From: Linnemannia elongata
Taxonomy: Eukaryota; Mortierellomycota; Mortierellomycetes; Mortierellales; Mortierellaceae
Assembly (NCBI GenBank): GCA_036320915.1
Contig: JAXBDG010000005.1
Coordinates: 1,612,001 to 1,676,000 of the forward strand
Direction of reading: 5' to 3'
DNA length: 64,000 nucleotides
Shown: one piece after another, positions 42,451-54,800 of the stretch
Numbering within the stretch: position 1 is the first letter of the stretch
Layout of the letters: each line of letters begins with the position of its first letter
Program-made: the position numbers and the translations under genes
The notes under the pieces: model-generated
Databases searched by the model: none
What the model saw: only the letters and a program-made list of their open reading frames with translations
Told to the model about the DNA's origin: nothing

Positions 42451-45400
42451 CTTTACGACTATTCTCCCCTTTTCCATACTCCCCAAGCCGGCTATGCTTC
42501 CTCGCGGTTTGGTCCGTCCGTCCGTTCAAACGAGAGAGGAGAGGAAGGGGACATATGACTGTGCGGATGGCTGGCGGGCAACCTTGCATGATTGACATAA
42601 GATATATTTTGATTTTAAGGCACATTATGCCCTAGACGTCTGTTCAGATCCTCTTCTTCTCACATCTACGGATACGTGCCGTACTGTAATAGGGATTAGC
42701 ATAGATTAGTGGATTGGATTAGGTATTCTAGGAATGAGGGCTAATGAGCGGGTAATAAACGAAGTGAAAACGCATGTATAGTCTTGATCCAGGGTTTCAC
42801 GTTCAATGAGTGGGTGATGCGCCAAGTAGAACCGTGAGGATAAGCCTGTTCGAAGATCTAAGGACTAGCACGTCTAGTGTCAGAATAAAAAGGCCCGAAG
42901 ATGTAAAGATTGGCATGCGAGGACGTTAGATGGTCTAGACTAGTTTATTATTCATGGCCTTCCTCAGGTACCCTGAATGGATCGGTTCCTCCTCGACCTG
43001 TACTACAATTCGATCGCGGTGCTTCAAGGTTGAAGCATTCCTTGTAAGCCCCTCGAAAGGTGGCGTCGAAAAACGGTCTGTGCTATTGCGCTGATCACGT
43101 TATTCAATGTGGCTTGTTTGCTCAAGCTTGCGGACGGACTCATGTCTTTCAAAAGGGGGAGGAAAAGGAGGGGGGAGAGGGGAAGTGGGCACTGACTAGC
43201 TAATGGCACAATGAATGCCACACTGCTGCATATTCTCAAAGCGAGTTATATATGTGTTATGTACGGGGTGGTTACTTTTTCTTCAGCGTTTTCTACTTCG
43301 CCTTTTTTTTTTTTTCGTTCGTAGCACTGAGAAAAACATTTGTTTGCCCGGTGAGGTTCGCTTTCAAGGGTGGTCGACATAGGACTGCGCCCATTCGTTG
43401 CTCTCTTCAGTCTCTTGATAAGAGTTCATTTTTTAAGGGTATTGTATTGGTGCACAAGACTGATTCTAACTTTTCCCTCACTGCAGGTCCTGTCGTAGCT
43501 CACCGGAACAGATTGGGCACATGCTGCCAATGGTCAAAAGTCAGCACTCGAGATCTGAAGCACGAGGGCATGGGCAGAAAAGTGCGGGGCAAAAGCGTAT
43601 ATCGACGTGCATACTGCGCTTGAGCACCCTTACCAAAGATGGTGCGCCCGACTGGGATTGAGACTATAATGGACGACTTTAGATATTGCATTTTGCTGAG
43701 AATGTCTTTACCAGTTGGCGGGAATCAATTGCTTCTTCACCGCCATATCAAGAGAAGCGAAGAGGAAGCCATGACCATTTTCGTGGTCAATTTCCATGGC
43801 CAGCTGCAGCGGCGATTGTTAAATGTAATGCCAACGCCACATTCAAGAATGGTGAGAAACAAGAGAATTAAGGAGTGAGCGTGGGGTGGTGGGTGGGTTA
43901 GTGCTGTTTGTTACCATCCGGAGGATACGATAACATTGTAATAACATAAGTCTCATTTCTTGCGTGAGAGGTGCTTAGATCGGCTCCACTAGCTTTCTTC
44001 TGTGTCTTAGTGTGAAAAAAAGAGTACCCCTATGACGCGTTTCAAGGGAGTACGCACGAGCTAAAGCGATGCCCTTGCTTCAGGGACAATAACTTGGGTG
44101 GAAAAGAGCGAGGGGCATCTGTCTGTCTGTCGAAGATCCATTCTGGTTCCCGCGCTCCACTTTTCATTGACCCCACACCCTCCTGCCCCTTCCCCCCTAA
44201 CGTTATGATACGTATGCACCTTGCTATTCGTTTGGCCAGGGAACTCTAGGATCTCGCTGAGGAACGATGCTCGACCTACAACAGGTCCTCCCCTCTGCAG
44301 GCATTGCAGAAAAAAGGCGAGCCCTTTGGGGTGTTTGGAGACATGGCCAAGCTAAGCTAAGGATGCGAACTAGCCTTCATTTGTTCAAGTTGAAACGAGG
44401 TAATGAAAGGAAAATAAACAAAAGACTTCGCTTTGCTCTTTGTCATAAGAAAAAAAGGCCCCTTCTTTTCATCTCTCTTTTGCATCTCGTTTTTTCTCTT
44501 TCTCATATTCGCTGCATCCAATGTTAAGATTAGTTTTTTCTAGCGCCATTAATTGTGCATTCTCTCAATTCTCGGACCTTACTCTTGAAGGAAAGAGAGC
44601 AAGGGGGTGAGCAGGTAGAGGAAGGAGGATGAGGTGGAGAGAACAATCAATGCAGACCCAAGAAAACTACAGGCGGCATCTTTCAACTTTTCGCCACTGC
44701 TACTTCCACTTTGTCCCTTGCCTTGCAGCCTTCATTTGAGTATCCTGGTTTTTTTTTTTTTCGTCTCTATCTTTCTACCAACTGCACCTACCAGCAAACC
44801 CCGCATATCGACGACAACAACGCCGACGACAATGACTTCTGGAAAAGGGTAAATCGAGCTACGACTCTATAAAACCTTACCAAAAAGCCCCTCACTCTTC
44901 ATCCTGCCTTTCTGCCTCCTGTATTATCCCGTAACCAAAGCGCGGGAATCCTTCTTACAGCAGGTACGTCCCAGCAGAAGGCAAACCCTCTCTCGAATTC
45001 TCTCTCTCATGATACCTTGCCGCACATTCAATTCTTGGTTCTCTTCTCCTCATGGGTTGTGCGAGCATCGTATAGTACATCTCTCATACGAAGAAAAAAG
45101 TACCTTCGTCATTGCTCCTTACTCTTATACTCTCAGTCTTGAGTGGTGGAATGTTACTTTGAATCAGACCAAGGTGACGCCCTCTTGTCTCTTTTTGTTG
45201 ATGATTTGTTTTGTTTATGGTTGCACAAGACTCACAAACAAGTGTCGATTATGTTGATGTGCGTGTTTGGCTATATGAGTCCGTGTATTACAAATGTCTT
45301 TCACCCAGCCTCAGGCACAAAAAGAAATACATGCTGGCGTTTTCCATCAATTGATGTCGCCATGCCATGGCACAGTGGGAGTTTTCTTTTTTTCTTTATT

Positions 45401-45570
45401 TTTCTTTTTTTCTTTCTCTTCTCCCATGTTATCTACGAGGAGGCAGTGCGAGAAAAAAAAAGGTATAGTCGAATGGCACGAAAGCGAGCGAGAGCGCGCA
45501 AAAGAGGTTTTTTTTTTATTTGAGCATGGTCATGGGTGATAGGAGAGGGAGAGAGAAGTGTTTAATGTTT
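42451..45570. other. gene desert, middle part
   Basis: This is the most complex-looking part of the desert, with fewer homopolymers. Frames at 43252-43623 and 43639-43878 reach 80-120 codons but show no domain, signal or codon pattern that I can defend. No tRNA or rRNA was recognised. Confidence 0.4.
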
Positions 45571-45678
45571 GTTGACACTTGCTTGCATGCTTGTTGATTT
45601 TTTTTCTGTTTCATGCATGGGATAGACGGATGGATGGGATGGATGGGATGGGATGGGAGGGAGCTAGGGGAACTCTGC

Positions 45679-45730
<52 letters not shown>

Positions 45731-47800
45731 TTGTTGGCTCGGCATATTCATCTGTTTTCTGTATTGTGGTTGTGGTTCGATTCTTGCTTTTTTCTGTCTC
45801 TCTCTCTCGTTTTTCATGTCTACCCCCTTTCCTTCTCTCAGGCTTGAGAAGAAAGAAAAAAAAAGTGTTTGGAAAGATGCAGAGCGAATTGGCGCATGGT
45901 TGATGGTATTGTTGTTATTGTTGTCCATAGTCAATAAGAGAAAAAAAAAACAATGCACACACAGACAGCATTCAGAAACCAAGCAAAAAAAAAAAAAAAC
46001 AATGCACAAAGACCCAATAAAAGAAAAAAAAAAAAGGGTCAAGCATTGACGTTTTGGGATGTCCTCTTTCTTTCTTTGCAAAAAGCAATCGACATGGGTC
46101 TGGAATCCTATCCTGGAAGACGCAAGTTGACATACGAGACAAGTCAAGGAGATAGTGGGTCATCAGAACACACACACGCGCAAAAAAAAAAAAAAAAAAG
46201 AAAAGAAAGGAAAGCCCCCTCCTCCTAATGTCCATTGTGCAGTGCATCGCATTGCAGCATAGCATTTTTTTTTTGTTGTGTATATACGTGTGCTCGTGCG
46301 GCGTGTGTGTGTTCAAAGGGAAATGAAGATGTTTGAGAGGAGCAAAGAGGAAGGATGAAAGAAGTAAAAGAGGAAGAAGGAGGAAGTGATGATGAACAGA
46401 CACATAAGTCGAAGAAAGAGAGAACGCAAAATGAGTGATTTTTGAAGTGGAGGACGCTGGAGAGGAAAGGGCGGAAAGAGAGAACATGGTATGTATTGAC
46501 AATGGCATGTGGATAAGGAGAGTTTTGTTTGCTCTGCTCTGAGAATCAAAACAAAAAATCGATGATGCAGATTGCCCGTGGGGGGAAGGGGAAAGAAAGG
46601 GGTGAAGATGCTTGAGCAAGGACCAAAGGTGGGACACAGACAAGACAGGCAAAGAAAAAAAAAAAAAAAGGCAAGCTGAAAAAAAAAGGTGGGCTCGGGA
46701 GAAGTACATGTACAAAGGGGTAAACGAAGAGGAAACAATGCGGATAAGTAATAAAAACAGCAGCTCAGCAACATTCATCTATGGTATGGCGAATCACTTT
46801 AAGAGAAGATGAAGAGAAGGAGAGCCCTCTCCCCTGTTCATCTTTGAAGATCATCCATTGTGCTCCATTGTGCTCCATTGTGCCCACACAATAACGCAAA
46901 AACGAGGGGGTTTATTGTTTGTTCGTTTTTTTTTCTTTCTTTGGGTTCCTGTATGAGAGTTAGAGACACATCTGCACTTTTGTGTACGGAAACATTCATG
47001 TTTGAGCATCGAAGGGTTGCATTGTTACGAGGCAAATTGGACATTTGTGCAAGGTTGTTATCGGTATGCAATGCTATCAAGCTCTCTTCTTCTTGCTTGC
47101 AGCAATGCAGAGGACTGATGGCGATCTTGTTGTTGTTTCTGCTGCGCGGAGTATATAAAAGAAACCAAAAAAAAGAAGGTCTGGCCTTTTTGATCAGCAA
47201 GACGGACAGACAGGAAAGGATGGGATCATGGCAATGGGAGAAGAAAAGGCGGCATGAGCATAGAGGACGTGTCCAGGTGTAACTAAAATGGGGAAAAGGA
47301 GGAAGGGGAAGGGGAGGAGGATGCAATCCATGTGTGTTAAAAGGGAGGAGATAGACAAGGGAGAAGAAGGCAGAGTGGAGTAGAGTACAGGAACGACAGG
47401 AGCTACAGGAATATGAGTAGAGAGTGTGCGAGAGATAAAGACACACAGACGCAGTTGGAGACGCATGTGGGTTTGAATTGAATTGGCACAGGGGGGAACT
47501 CGTGGTAGCTTATTTTGTATGAGAAAAAAAAGAAGAAAAAAAAAGAGGGAACCGGTATGAGAGCCTAAGATGACTTTCATTAGTGATCTGCCTAGTGACC
47601 AGCCAATGAAGTTGAATGGATATGAATAGTTGGAATGAATGAATGAATGAATGAACTGGAATGAGTACAGTAGTAGTCTTTCTACTTGATTGATAAAGAA
47701 CAGGTTCCCTTCATTCAACAGTTTGCGGTCGTTGTCGTTGAACAGTATTGAGGTCGTTAGGTTGTAGTTTGTAGTCGTTGCCTTTTGGGTATCCATGTCC
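45571..47800. other. gene desert, right part with T48 tract
   Basis: Contains (GGGAT)n-like repeats at 45629-45660, a T48 tract at 45682-45729, purine-rich plus-strand blocks (46310-46720, 47280-47400), a triple CCATTGTGCT repeat at about 46855-46884 and (GAAT)n at 47634-47655. Nothing coding is recognised. Confidence 0.5.
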
Positions 47801-48866
47801 ATCATCTACTGGTGTCTCTCATTTCTTTTCCTCGTCATTGAAGAGACAAGTGAGTTAGTAGTAGGAGTAGTATAGTAAGAAGTAGTACGCTTTGCCCTTC
47901 TCCGTTCCATCTCTCCTCCTTTTGTTATTGTTTGTTTTTCCCTTGGATTTTCATTTTTTTTTTTTTCTTTTCTTCTCATCATTGCTATCCTCTTTTGGCT
48001 CCATCGTCCCACCTTGCTCACTCGTTCTTCTTCTTCTCTCTTTTTTATTTTTTTTTTTCTTTTTCTTCTTCTTCCTCCTCTTCTCTCTTTGTTCACTACC
48101 TCTTATCCCCCCTCCTCCTCCTCCTCCTCGTTCTTCCCTTCCTCCCCCTTCGTCCTTCTCCTCCCCCTGCCTCAAGCTCCCTTTCGACCCTCCCTCTCAC
48201 GTTCTTCAGTATTCCCCTTGTTTTTCTTTTTATTATTATTATTTATTCTTTTCTGTATTTCTTCCTTCCCTCTTTTCCTTTTACTCCTTTCCTAGACCTA
48301 GTTGTCTTTCTCTCTTTTGTCTTGGTCTTCCTTTCTTATTCTCCTCCTCCGTTTTTCGCTCCTCCACCCTACTTTAGACCAGATCAGTCTCTCCATCACA
48401 TCACTCTCTCTCCTCTCTCACTTTCTGTCTCTCCCTTCAGGCACGCTGCATTTTGTTGTTCCCATCATATAACCAAGCAAACAACAACACAAACACATCG
48501 ACCACACCAGCAAAGCCTCACGTACAACATACCAACAGGAACACACAAGGGATACAAGGGACACTGACAGCATACCTCCTTGCTCACACTTCTCACACAA
48601 ACCACTTCACACTTCCTCGCACAGTTGTCCTATTCACTCTCCCCTCTCGCTTGCCTCCTTGCTATCTTGATTCAGTCGGCCCCTCTCTCCACAACTATAC
48701 ACAGCTATACACACACGCACGCACATACACTTTGAAAGGTCCAAGGACAAGGACAAAAACGACTATTGCCACCATAACCACACAGCAACAATAGAGCAAT
48801 AATAGCAACAGCAACAACCACAACAAGAACAGCGCCCTGTTACAGTCAGCAAAAGGCCACGCTACA
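47801..48866 (+). promoter_or_regulatory. pyrimidine-rich promoter/leader of the giant histidine kinase
   Basis: From about 47890 to 48440 the plus strand is almost entirely C and T (CTCCTCCTCC, TTCTTCTTC, TTTTTTTTC). It then shifts to A/C-rich sequence up to the ATG at 48867. This kind of CT tract precedes several genes in this window and probably marks the core promoter and 5' leader. Frames through it encode only Phe/Ser/Leu simple sequence. Confidence 0.5.
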
Positions 48867-51800
48867 ATGGCCCCCCTGACAGAGGCCTACATCTGTCATG
48901 TCGGCAATGTCCTCGACCTCCTCCTCCAGGACAAGGATCTCGACACCGAATCACACTCCTTTCCCTCTCCCAATCCCCTCCCACTCGAGTTCGTCGATGC
49001 CTCCACGCCACAGTATATCCACAACGTCGACGCCAACCTCCAGAGCCTCGTCCAAAAGATGTTCAAGATGGAGCAGGAGCTAGCCTGGCATAGGAAGCAC
49101 TTCAAGGCAATGCACCCGGCCACCACATTCACCCCAGACATCACTCTCGCCCCTCCTATCCTCACTCCTCCCGTCGACTCGCTCTCCACGCCCCCCTCGG
49201 CCTCCTCCCGCTGGAACGAAGGCCACTGGGAGTTTATCAACCACCCTGCAACCCACATCAGCACCCTCACCAACAGGACTCTGCCTGGCTCGCCTCTCCC
49301 GCCATCAATTGATACCCTCGTGCCTGAGCTTGTATCCGGCACTATTACTCCCCCAACCCATGGCGCATCCCTCGCTGCATCCCACTCCTCCAATGCCTCC
49401 GAGAAGGTCGCCGTCTGCCTTAATGGTCATATTCCAGGTTCGTTCATCTATCTATCCCTCCCCTCCCTAATCATCTTACTGCGTTCTTTCTATTCTTTTG
49501 TTGTTTTCTATTTTGTACCCTTTGCGCTAGTGAGATCCATTGACTAACCTCATTTTCCTTCTCTTCGTTCTTCCTTCAACCCTCTTTCCCTTCCTTTTTG
49601 CTCTTTCTCGCACGACACTTCTATTATCCATACCTGCAACAACCTTCGCAACGCCAGCTTCCACCTCCGATACCTCCGCAACATCCGCAGTCATGACTAC
49701 CAGAACAACGACAACAGCACCAGCAACAACCACAACAGCAGCCGCCACCACCCCAACTGAGGTGATGCCCTGCACTCAATGCATCCACAACTGCGCTCAA
49801 GTTGCTGCAGCAGTTGTCAGAGGTGACCTCGGCGTCCGGATACACTGCACCAACATCATCTGCCAACAATCAAACTTATTCAAGTCTGTCAACGAAATGG
49901 TCGCCAAACTATCTAACTTTACAGCAGAGGTCATCCAGGTGGCTGCCCAGGGAGTCGAGGGCAGACTAGGTGTCCAAGCCAAGATGGAGGATGAACGAGG
50001 CATCTGGAGAGAGTTTGTCAACCATCTCAACACCATGACTGTTGGCCATTCAGAGCAAGTGCGAGATATTGCCTCTGTCTGTACTGCCGTCGCCCATGGC
50101 GATCTCAGCCAAAAGATCACAGTCGTTGTCAAGGGCGAGACACTGGTCCTTAAGAACACCATCAACACAATGGGTAAGTCTGGATTCAATCGAGGCGAGA
50201 GGGTTGTCGCTGTCGTCATAACATGGACAACACGAGCACTGGGTTATTATTTTGAGTCGCCTTTGTTGCTTCACTTGAACAATTACTGCTTTTGCTGACT
50301 ATTCCTTGCATACCTCCCCTTTTCATATTATTCCTTGGAATATCCCACTTGTCGTCACATATGGATAAACCTCCGCCATGTCTTTCTTTCTTCAACATAC
50401 TGGTTACGGTTACAAACGTGTAGTGGATCAGCTCCGTTCATTCTCTTCCGAGGTCACTCGCGTCGCTCACGAGGTTGGAACAGAAGGAAAATTGGGCGGT
50501 CAAGCCCACGTCAAGGGTGTCGATGGTACTTGGAAAGAGCTCACCGACAACGTCAACACTATGGCTGAAAACCTGACGGCACAGGTTCGAGACATCGCCA
50601 GTGTCAGCAAAGCCGTTGCTCGAGGAGACTTGTCCAAAAAGATTTCCGTCGAGGTCAAGGGTGAGATGATGGACCTTAAGAACACTATCAACACCATGGT
50701 GGATCAGCTTCAGGAATTCGCCACCGAAGTATCTCGGGTCAGTTTGGAAGTCGGAACCGAGGGCAAGCTGGGTGGTCAGGCGCACGTCAAGGATGTCAGT
50801 GGAACATGGAAAGAGCTGACCGACAACGTCAACCTGATGGCTGAGAACCTGACGGCACAGGTGCGAGACATTGCGGATGTCTGTAAGGCGGTCGCTTGCG
50901 GCGATTTGACCAAGAAGGTCAGCGTACCTGTCCAAGGAGAGATTTTGGAGCTCAAGGAGACTATGAACACTATGGTGGACCAGTTGCGTACCTTCGCTGC
51001 CGAAGTCACACGCGTCGCCCGCGAGGTCGGAACAGAAGGAAAACTTGGCGGTCAGGCCGAGGTCGAGGGTGTCGACGGTACTTGGAAGGAGCTGACAGAC
51101 AACGTCAACACCATGGCCGCTAACCTTACAGCCCAGGTGCGAGATATCGCCAGTGTCAGTAAGGCCGTCGCCAAGGGAGATCTGTCCAAGAAGATCTCCG
51201 TTGAGGTCAAGGGAGAGATGATGGACCTCAAGCGCACCTTCAACATTATGGTCGATCAGCTGCAAGAATTCGCTACTGAGGTCTCTCGAGTCAGTTTGGA
51301 GGTCGGTACCGAGGGAAAACTCGGTGGTCAGGCTGTGGTCAAGGGTGTCAGCGGCACCTGGAAGGAGCTCACAGACAATGTCAACACCATGGCGTCCAAC
51401 CTGACAACCCAGGTGCGATCGATTGCTGAGGTTACCACCGCTGTCGCCTTTGGAGATCTTAGCAAGACCATTGACGTCCAAGCGCAGGGTGAGATCTCGG
51501 AGGTAAAGCTTACCGTCAACTCCATGGTGGAACAGCTCCGTACCTTTGCCGCTGAAGTCACGCGTGTCGCCCGCGAGGTCGGTACCGAGGGCAAGCTGGG
51601 AGGTCAGGCCCATGTCAAGGGTGTCGATGGCACCTGGAAGGAGCTCACCGACAACGTCAACACCATGGCCGCCAACCTCACAGCCCAAGTCCGAGACATC
51701 GCTAGTGTCAGTAAGGCCGTCGCCAAGGGAGATCTGTCCAAGAAGGTTTCCGTCGAGGTGAAGGGAGAGATGATGGATCTCAAGTACACCATCAACACCA

Positions 51801-54800
51801 TGGTCGACCAGCTCCAGGAGTTCGCCACCGAGGTGTCTCGTGTGAGTCTGGAAGTCGGTACCGAAGGCAAACTCGGTGGTCAAGCCGAGGTGCGGGACGT
51901 CAGCGGCACCTGGAAGGAGCTCACGGACAACGTCAACACCATGGCCTCAAATCTCACCACTCAAGTCCGATCTATTGCTGAGGTCACCACCGCCGTCGCC
52001 TGCGGAGATCTCAGCAAGACCATTGATGTCGAAGCCCAGGGTGAAATCTCGGAGGTAAAGAAGACTGTCAATTCGATGGTGGAGCAGCTTCGTACCTTCG
52101 CCGCCGAGGTCACCCGTGTCGCTCGTGAGGTCGGAACGGAGGGCAAGCTGGGTGGTCAGGCCCAAGTCAAGGGTGTGGACGGTGTGTGGAAGGAACTGAC
52201 CGGAAATGTCAACACCATGGCTGCCAACCTTACCACCCAGGTGCGATCGATTGCTGAGGTCACCACCGCCGTCGCCTTTGGAGATCTCAGCAAGACCATT
52301 GATGTTCAGGCCCAGGGCGAGATTTCCGAGCTCAAGAAGACCGTTAACTCGATGGTGGAGCAGCTGAGGACGTTCGCCGCCGAGGTCACCCGTGTCGCTC
52401 GTGAGGTCGGTACTGAAGGTCGTCTGGGAGGCCAGGCTGAGGTCAAGGGTGTGGATGGCACCTGGAAGGAGCTGACAGACAATGTCAACACCATGGCCGC
52501 CAACCTCACAGCCCAGGTACGAGATATTGCCAGTGTCAGTAAAGCCGTCGCCAAGGGAGATCTGTCCAAAAAGATCTCCGTCGAGGTCAAGGGTGAAATG
52601 ATGGATCTGAAGCATACCATCAACATCATGGTGGATCAGCTTCAGGAGTTCGCCACCGAGGTGTCTCGTGTGAGTCTGGAAGTCGGTACAGAAGGCAAAC
52701 TCGGTGGTCAAGCCGAGGTGCGGGACGTCAGCGGTACCTGGAAGGAACTCACAGACAATGTTAATACTATGGCCTCGAACCTTACCACTCAAGTGCGATC
52801 TATTGCTGAGGTCACCACCGCCGTTGCGTGCGGTGACCTTAGTAAGACCATCGATGTTGAGGCACAGGGGGAGATTTCGGAAGTCAAGAAGACTGTCAAC
52901 TCTATGGTGGAGCAGCTTCGTACCTTCGCCGCCGAGGTCACCCGTGTCGCTCGTGAGGTCGGAACGGAGGGCAAGCTAGGTGGTCAAGCCCAGGTCAAGG
53001 GAGTCGACGGCGTGTGGAAAGAGCTGACCGGAAATGTCAACACCATGGCTGCCAACCTTACCACCCAGGTGCGATCGATTGCTGAGGTCACCACCGCTGT
53101 TGCTTGTGGAGACCTGAGTAAGACCATCGATGTCGAGGCCCAGGGAGAGATCTCGGAGCTGAAGAAGACCGTGAACTCGATGGTGGAACAGTTGCGTACT
53201 TTCGCCGCCGAGGTCACCCGTGTCGCCCGTGAAGTAGGAACTGAGGGTCGATTGGGAGGTCAAGCTGAGGTTGAAGATGTGGGTGGTACCTGGAAGGAGT
53301 TGACCGACAATGTCAACACCATGGCTGCCAACTTGACCACCCAGGTGCGAGATATTGCCGATGTCACCAATGCCGTCGCCAAGGGAGATCTTACCAAGAA
53401 GATTACTGTCAACGTCAAGGGAGAGATTCTGGACCTGAAGAATACTATCAACTCCATGGTGGATCAGCTCTCCACATTCGCTAATGAGGTTACTCGTGTC
53501 GCCCGCGAGGTCGGGACTGAGGGTCGACTGGGAGGCCAGGCTGAGGTTGAAGATGTGGGCGGTACCTGGAGAGAGCTCACCGACAATGTCAACACCATGG
53601 CGTCTAACTTGACGACTCAGATGAGAGATATTGCCGATGTCAGTAAGGCTGTCGCCAAGGGAGATTTGACCCAGAAGATCTCTGTCGACGCCAAGGGTGA
53701 GATTTTGGACTTGAAGAACACCATTAACAGAATGGTAAGTGTTGCCTTTTGTTATTCCTCTCCGGCTTCTATATTGATTTGAGTTATGCAGTTCTCAGGC
53801 GTTTAACCGGTGTAAGTATCTCTCATAATAGGTGGACCAATTGTCGACATTCTCAGCAGAGGTCACTCGTGTCGCTCGTGAGGTCGGTACTGAAGGAAAA
53901 CTGGGCGGTCAAGCCGAGGTAGAGGATGTCGGAGGCACTTGGAAGGAACTGACCGACAATGTCAACACCATGGCCTCAAATCTTACGACTCAAGTCAGAG
54001 ATATCGCTGACGTGAGTAAGGCTGTTGCCAAGGGAGACTTGTCCAAAAAGATTTCCGTTGAGGTTAAAGGAGAGATGATGGACCTCAAGCATACCATCAA
54101 CACCATGGTCGACCAGCTTCAAGAGTTCGCCACCGAGGTATCCCGTGTGAGTTTGGAAGTCGGTACCGAAGGCAAGCTCGGAGGACAGGCTGTGGTCAAG
54201 GACGTCAGCGGAACGTGGAAGGAGCTCACGGACAATGTCAACACCATGGCGTCCAACCTGACAACCCAGGTGCGATCGATTGCCGAAGTTACCACCGCCG
54301 TCGCCTGCGGAGATCTAAGTAAGACCATTGATGTCCAGGCCCAGGGTGAGATTTCGGAGGTCAAGATTACTGTGAACTCTATGGTGGAGCAGCTTCGTAC
54401 CTTTGCTGCTGAGGTCACCCGTGTTGCCCGTGAAGTCGGAACCGAGGGTAAACTTGGCGGTCAAGCCAATGTACGCAACGTCGATGGTGTGTGGAAAGAG
54501 CTGACCGGAAATGTCAACACCATGGCTGCCAACCTTACCACCCAGGTGCGATCGATTGCTGAGGTCACCACCGCTGTTGCTTGTGGAGACCTGAGTAAGA
54601 CCATCGATGTCGAAGCCCAGGGCGAAATCTCAGAGCTCAAGAAGACTGTCAACTCCATGGTGGAGCAGCTTCGTACCTTTGCCGCCGAGGTCACCCGTGT
54701 CGCTCGTGAGGTCGGAACGGAGGGCAAGCTCGGTGGACAGGCCCACGTCAAGGGTGTTGATGGCACATGGAAAGAGCTCACGGACAATGTCAACACCATG

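Noticed and set aside
43252..43878. Two adjacent forward frames of 123 and 79 codons in the gene desert
   Set aside because: No domain, no consistent splice joining and no signal peptide; lengths are compatible with chance.
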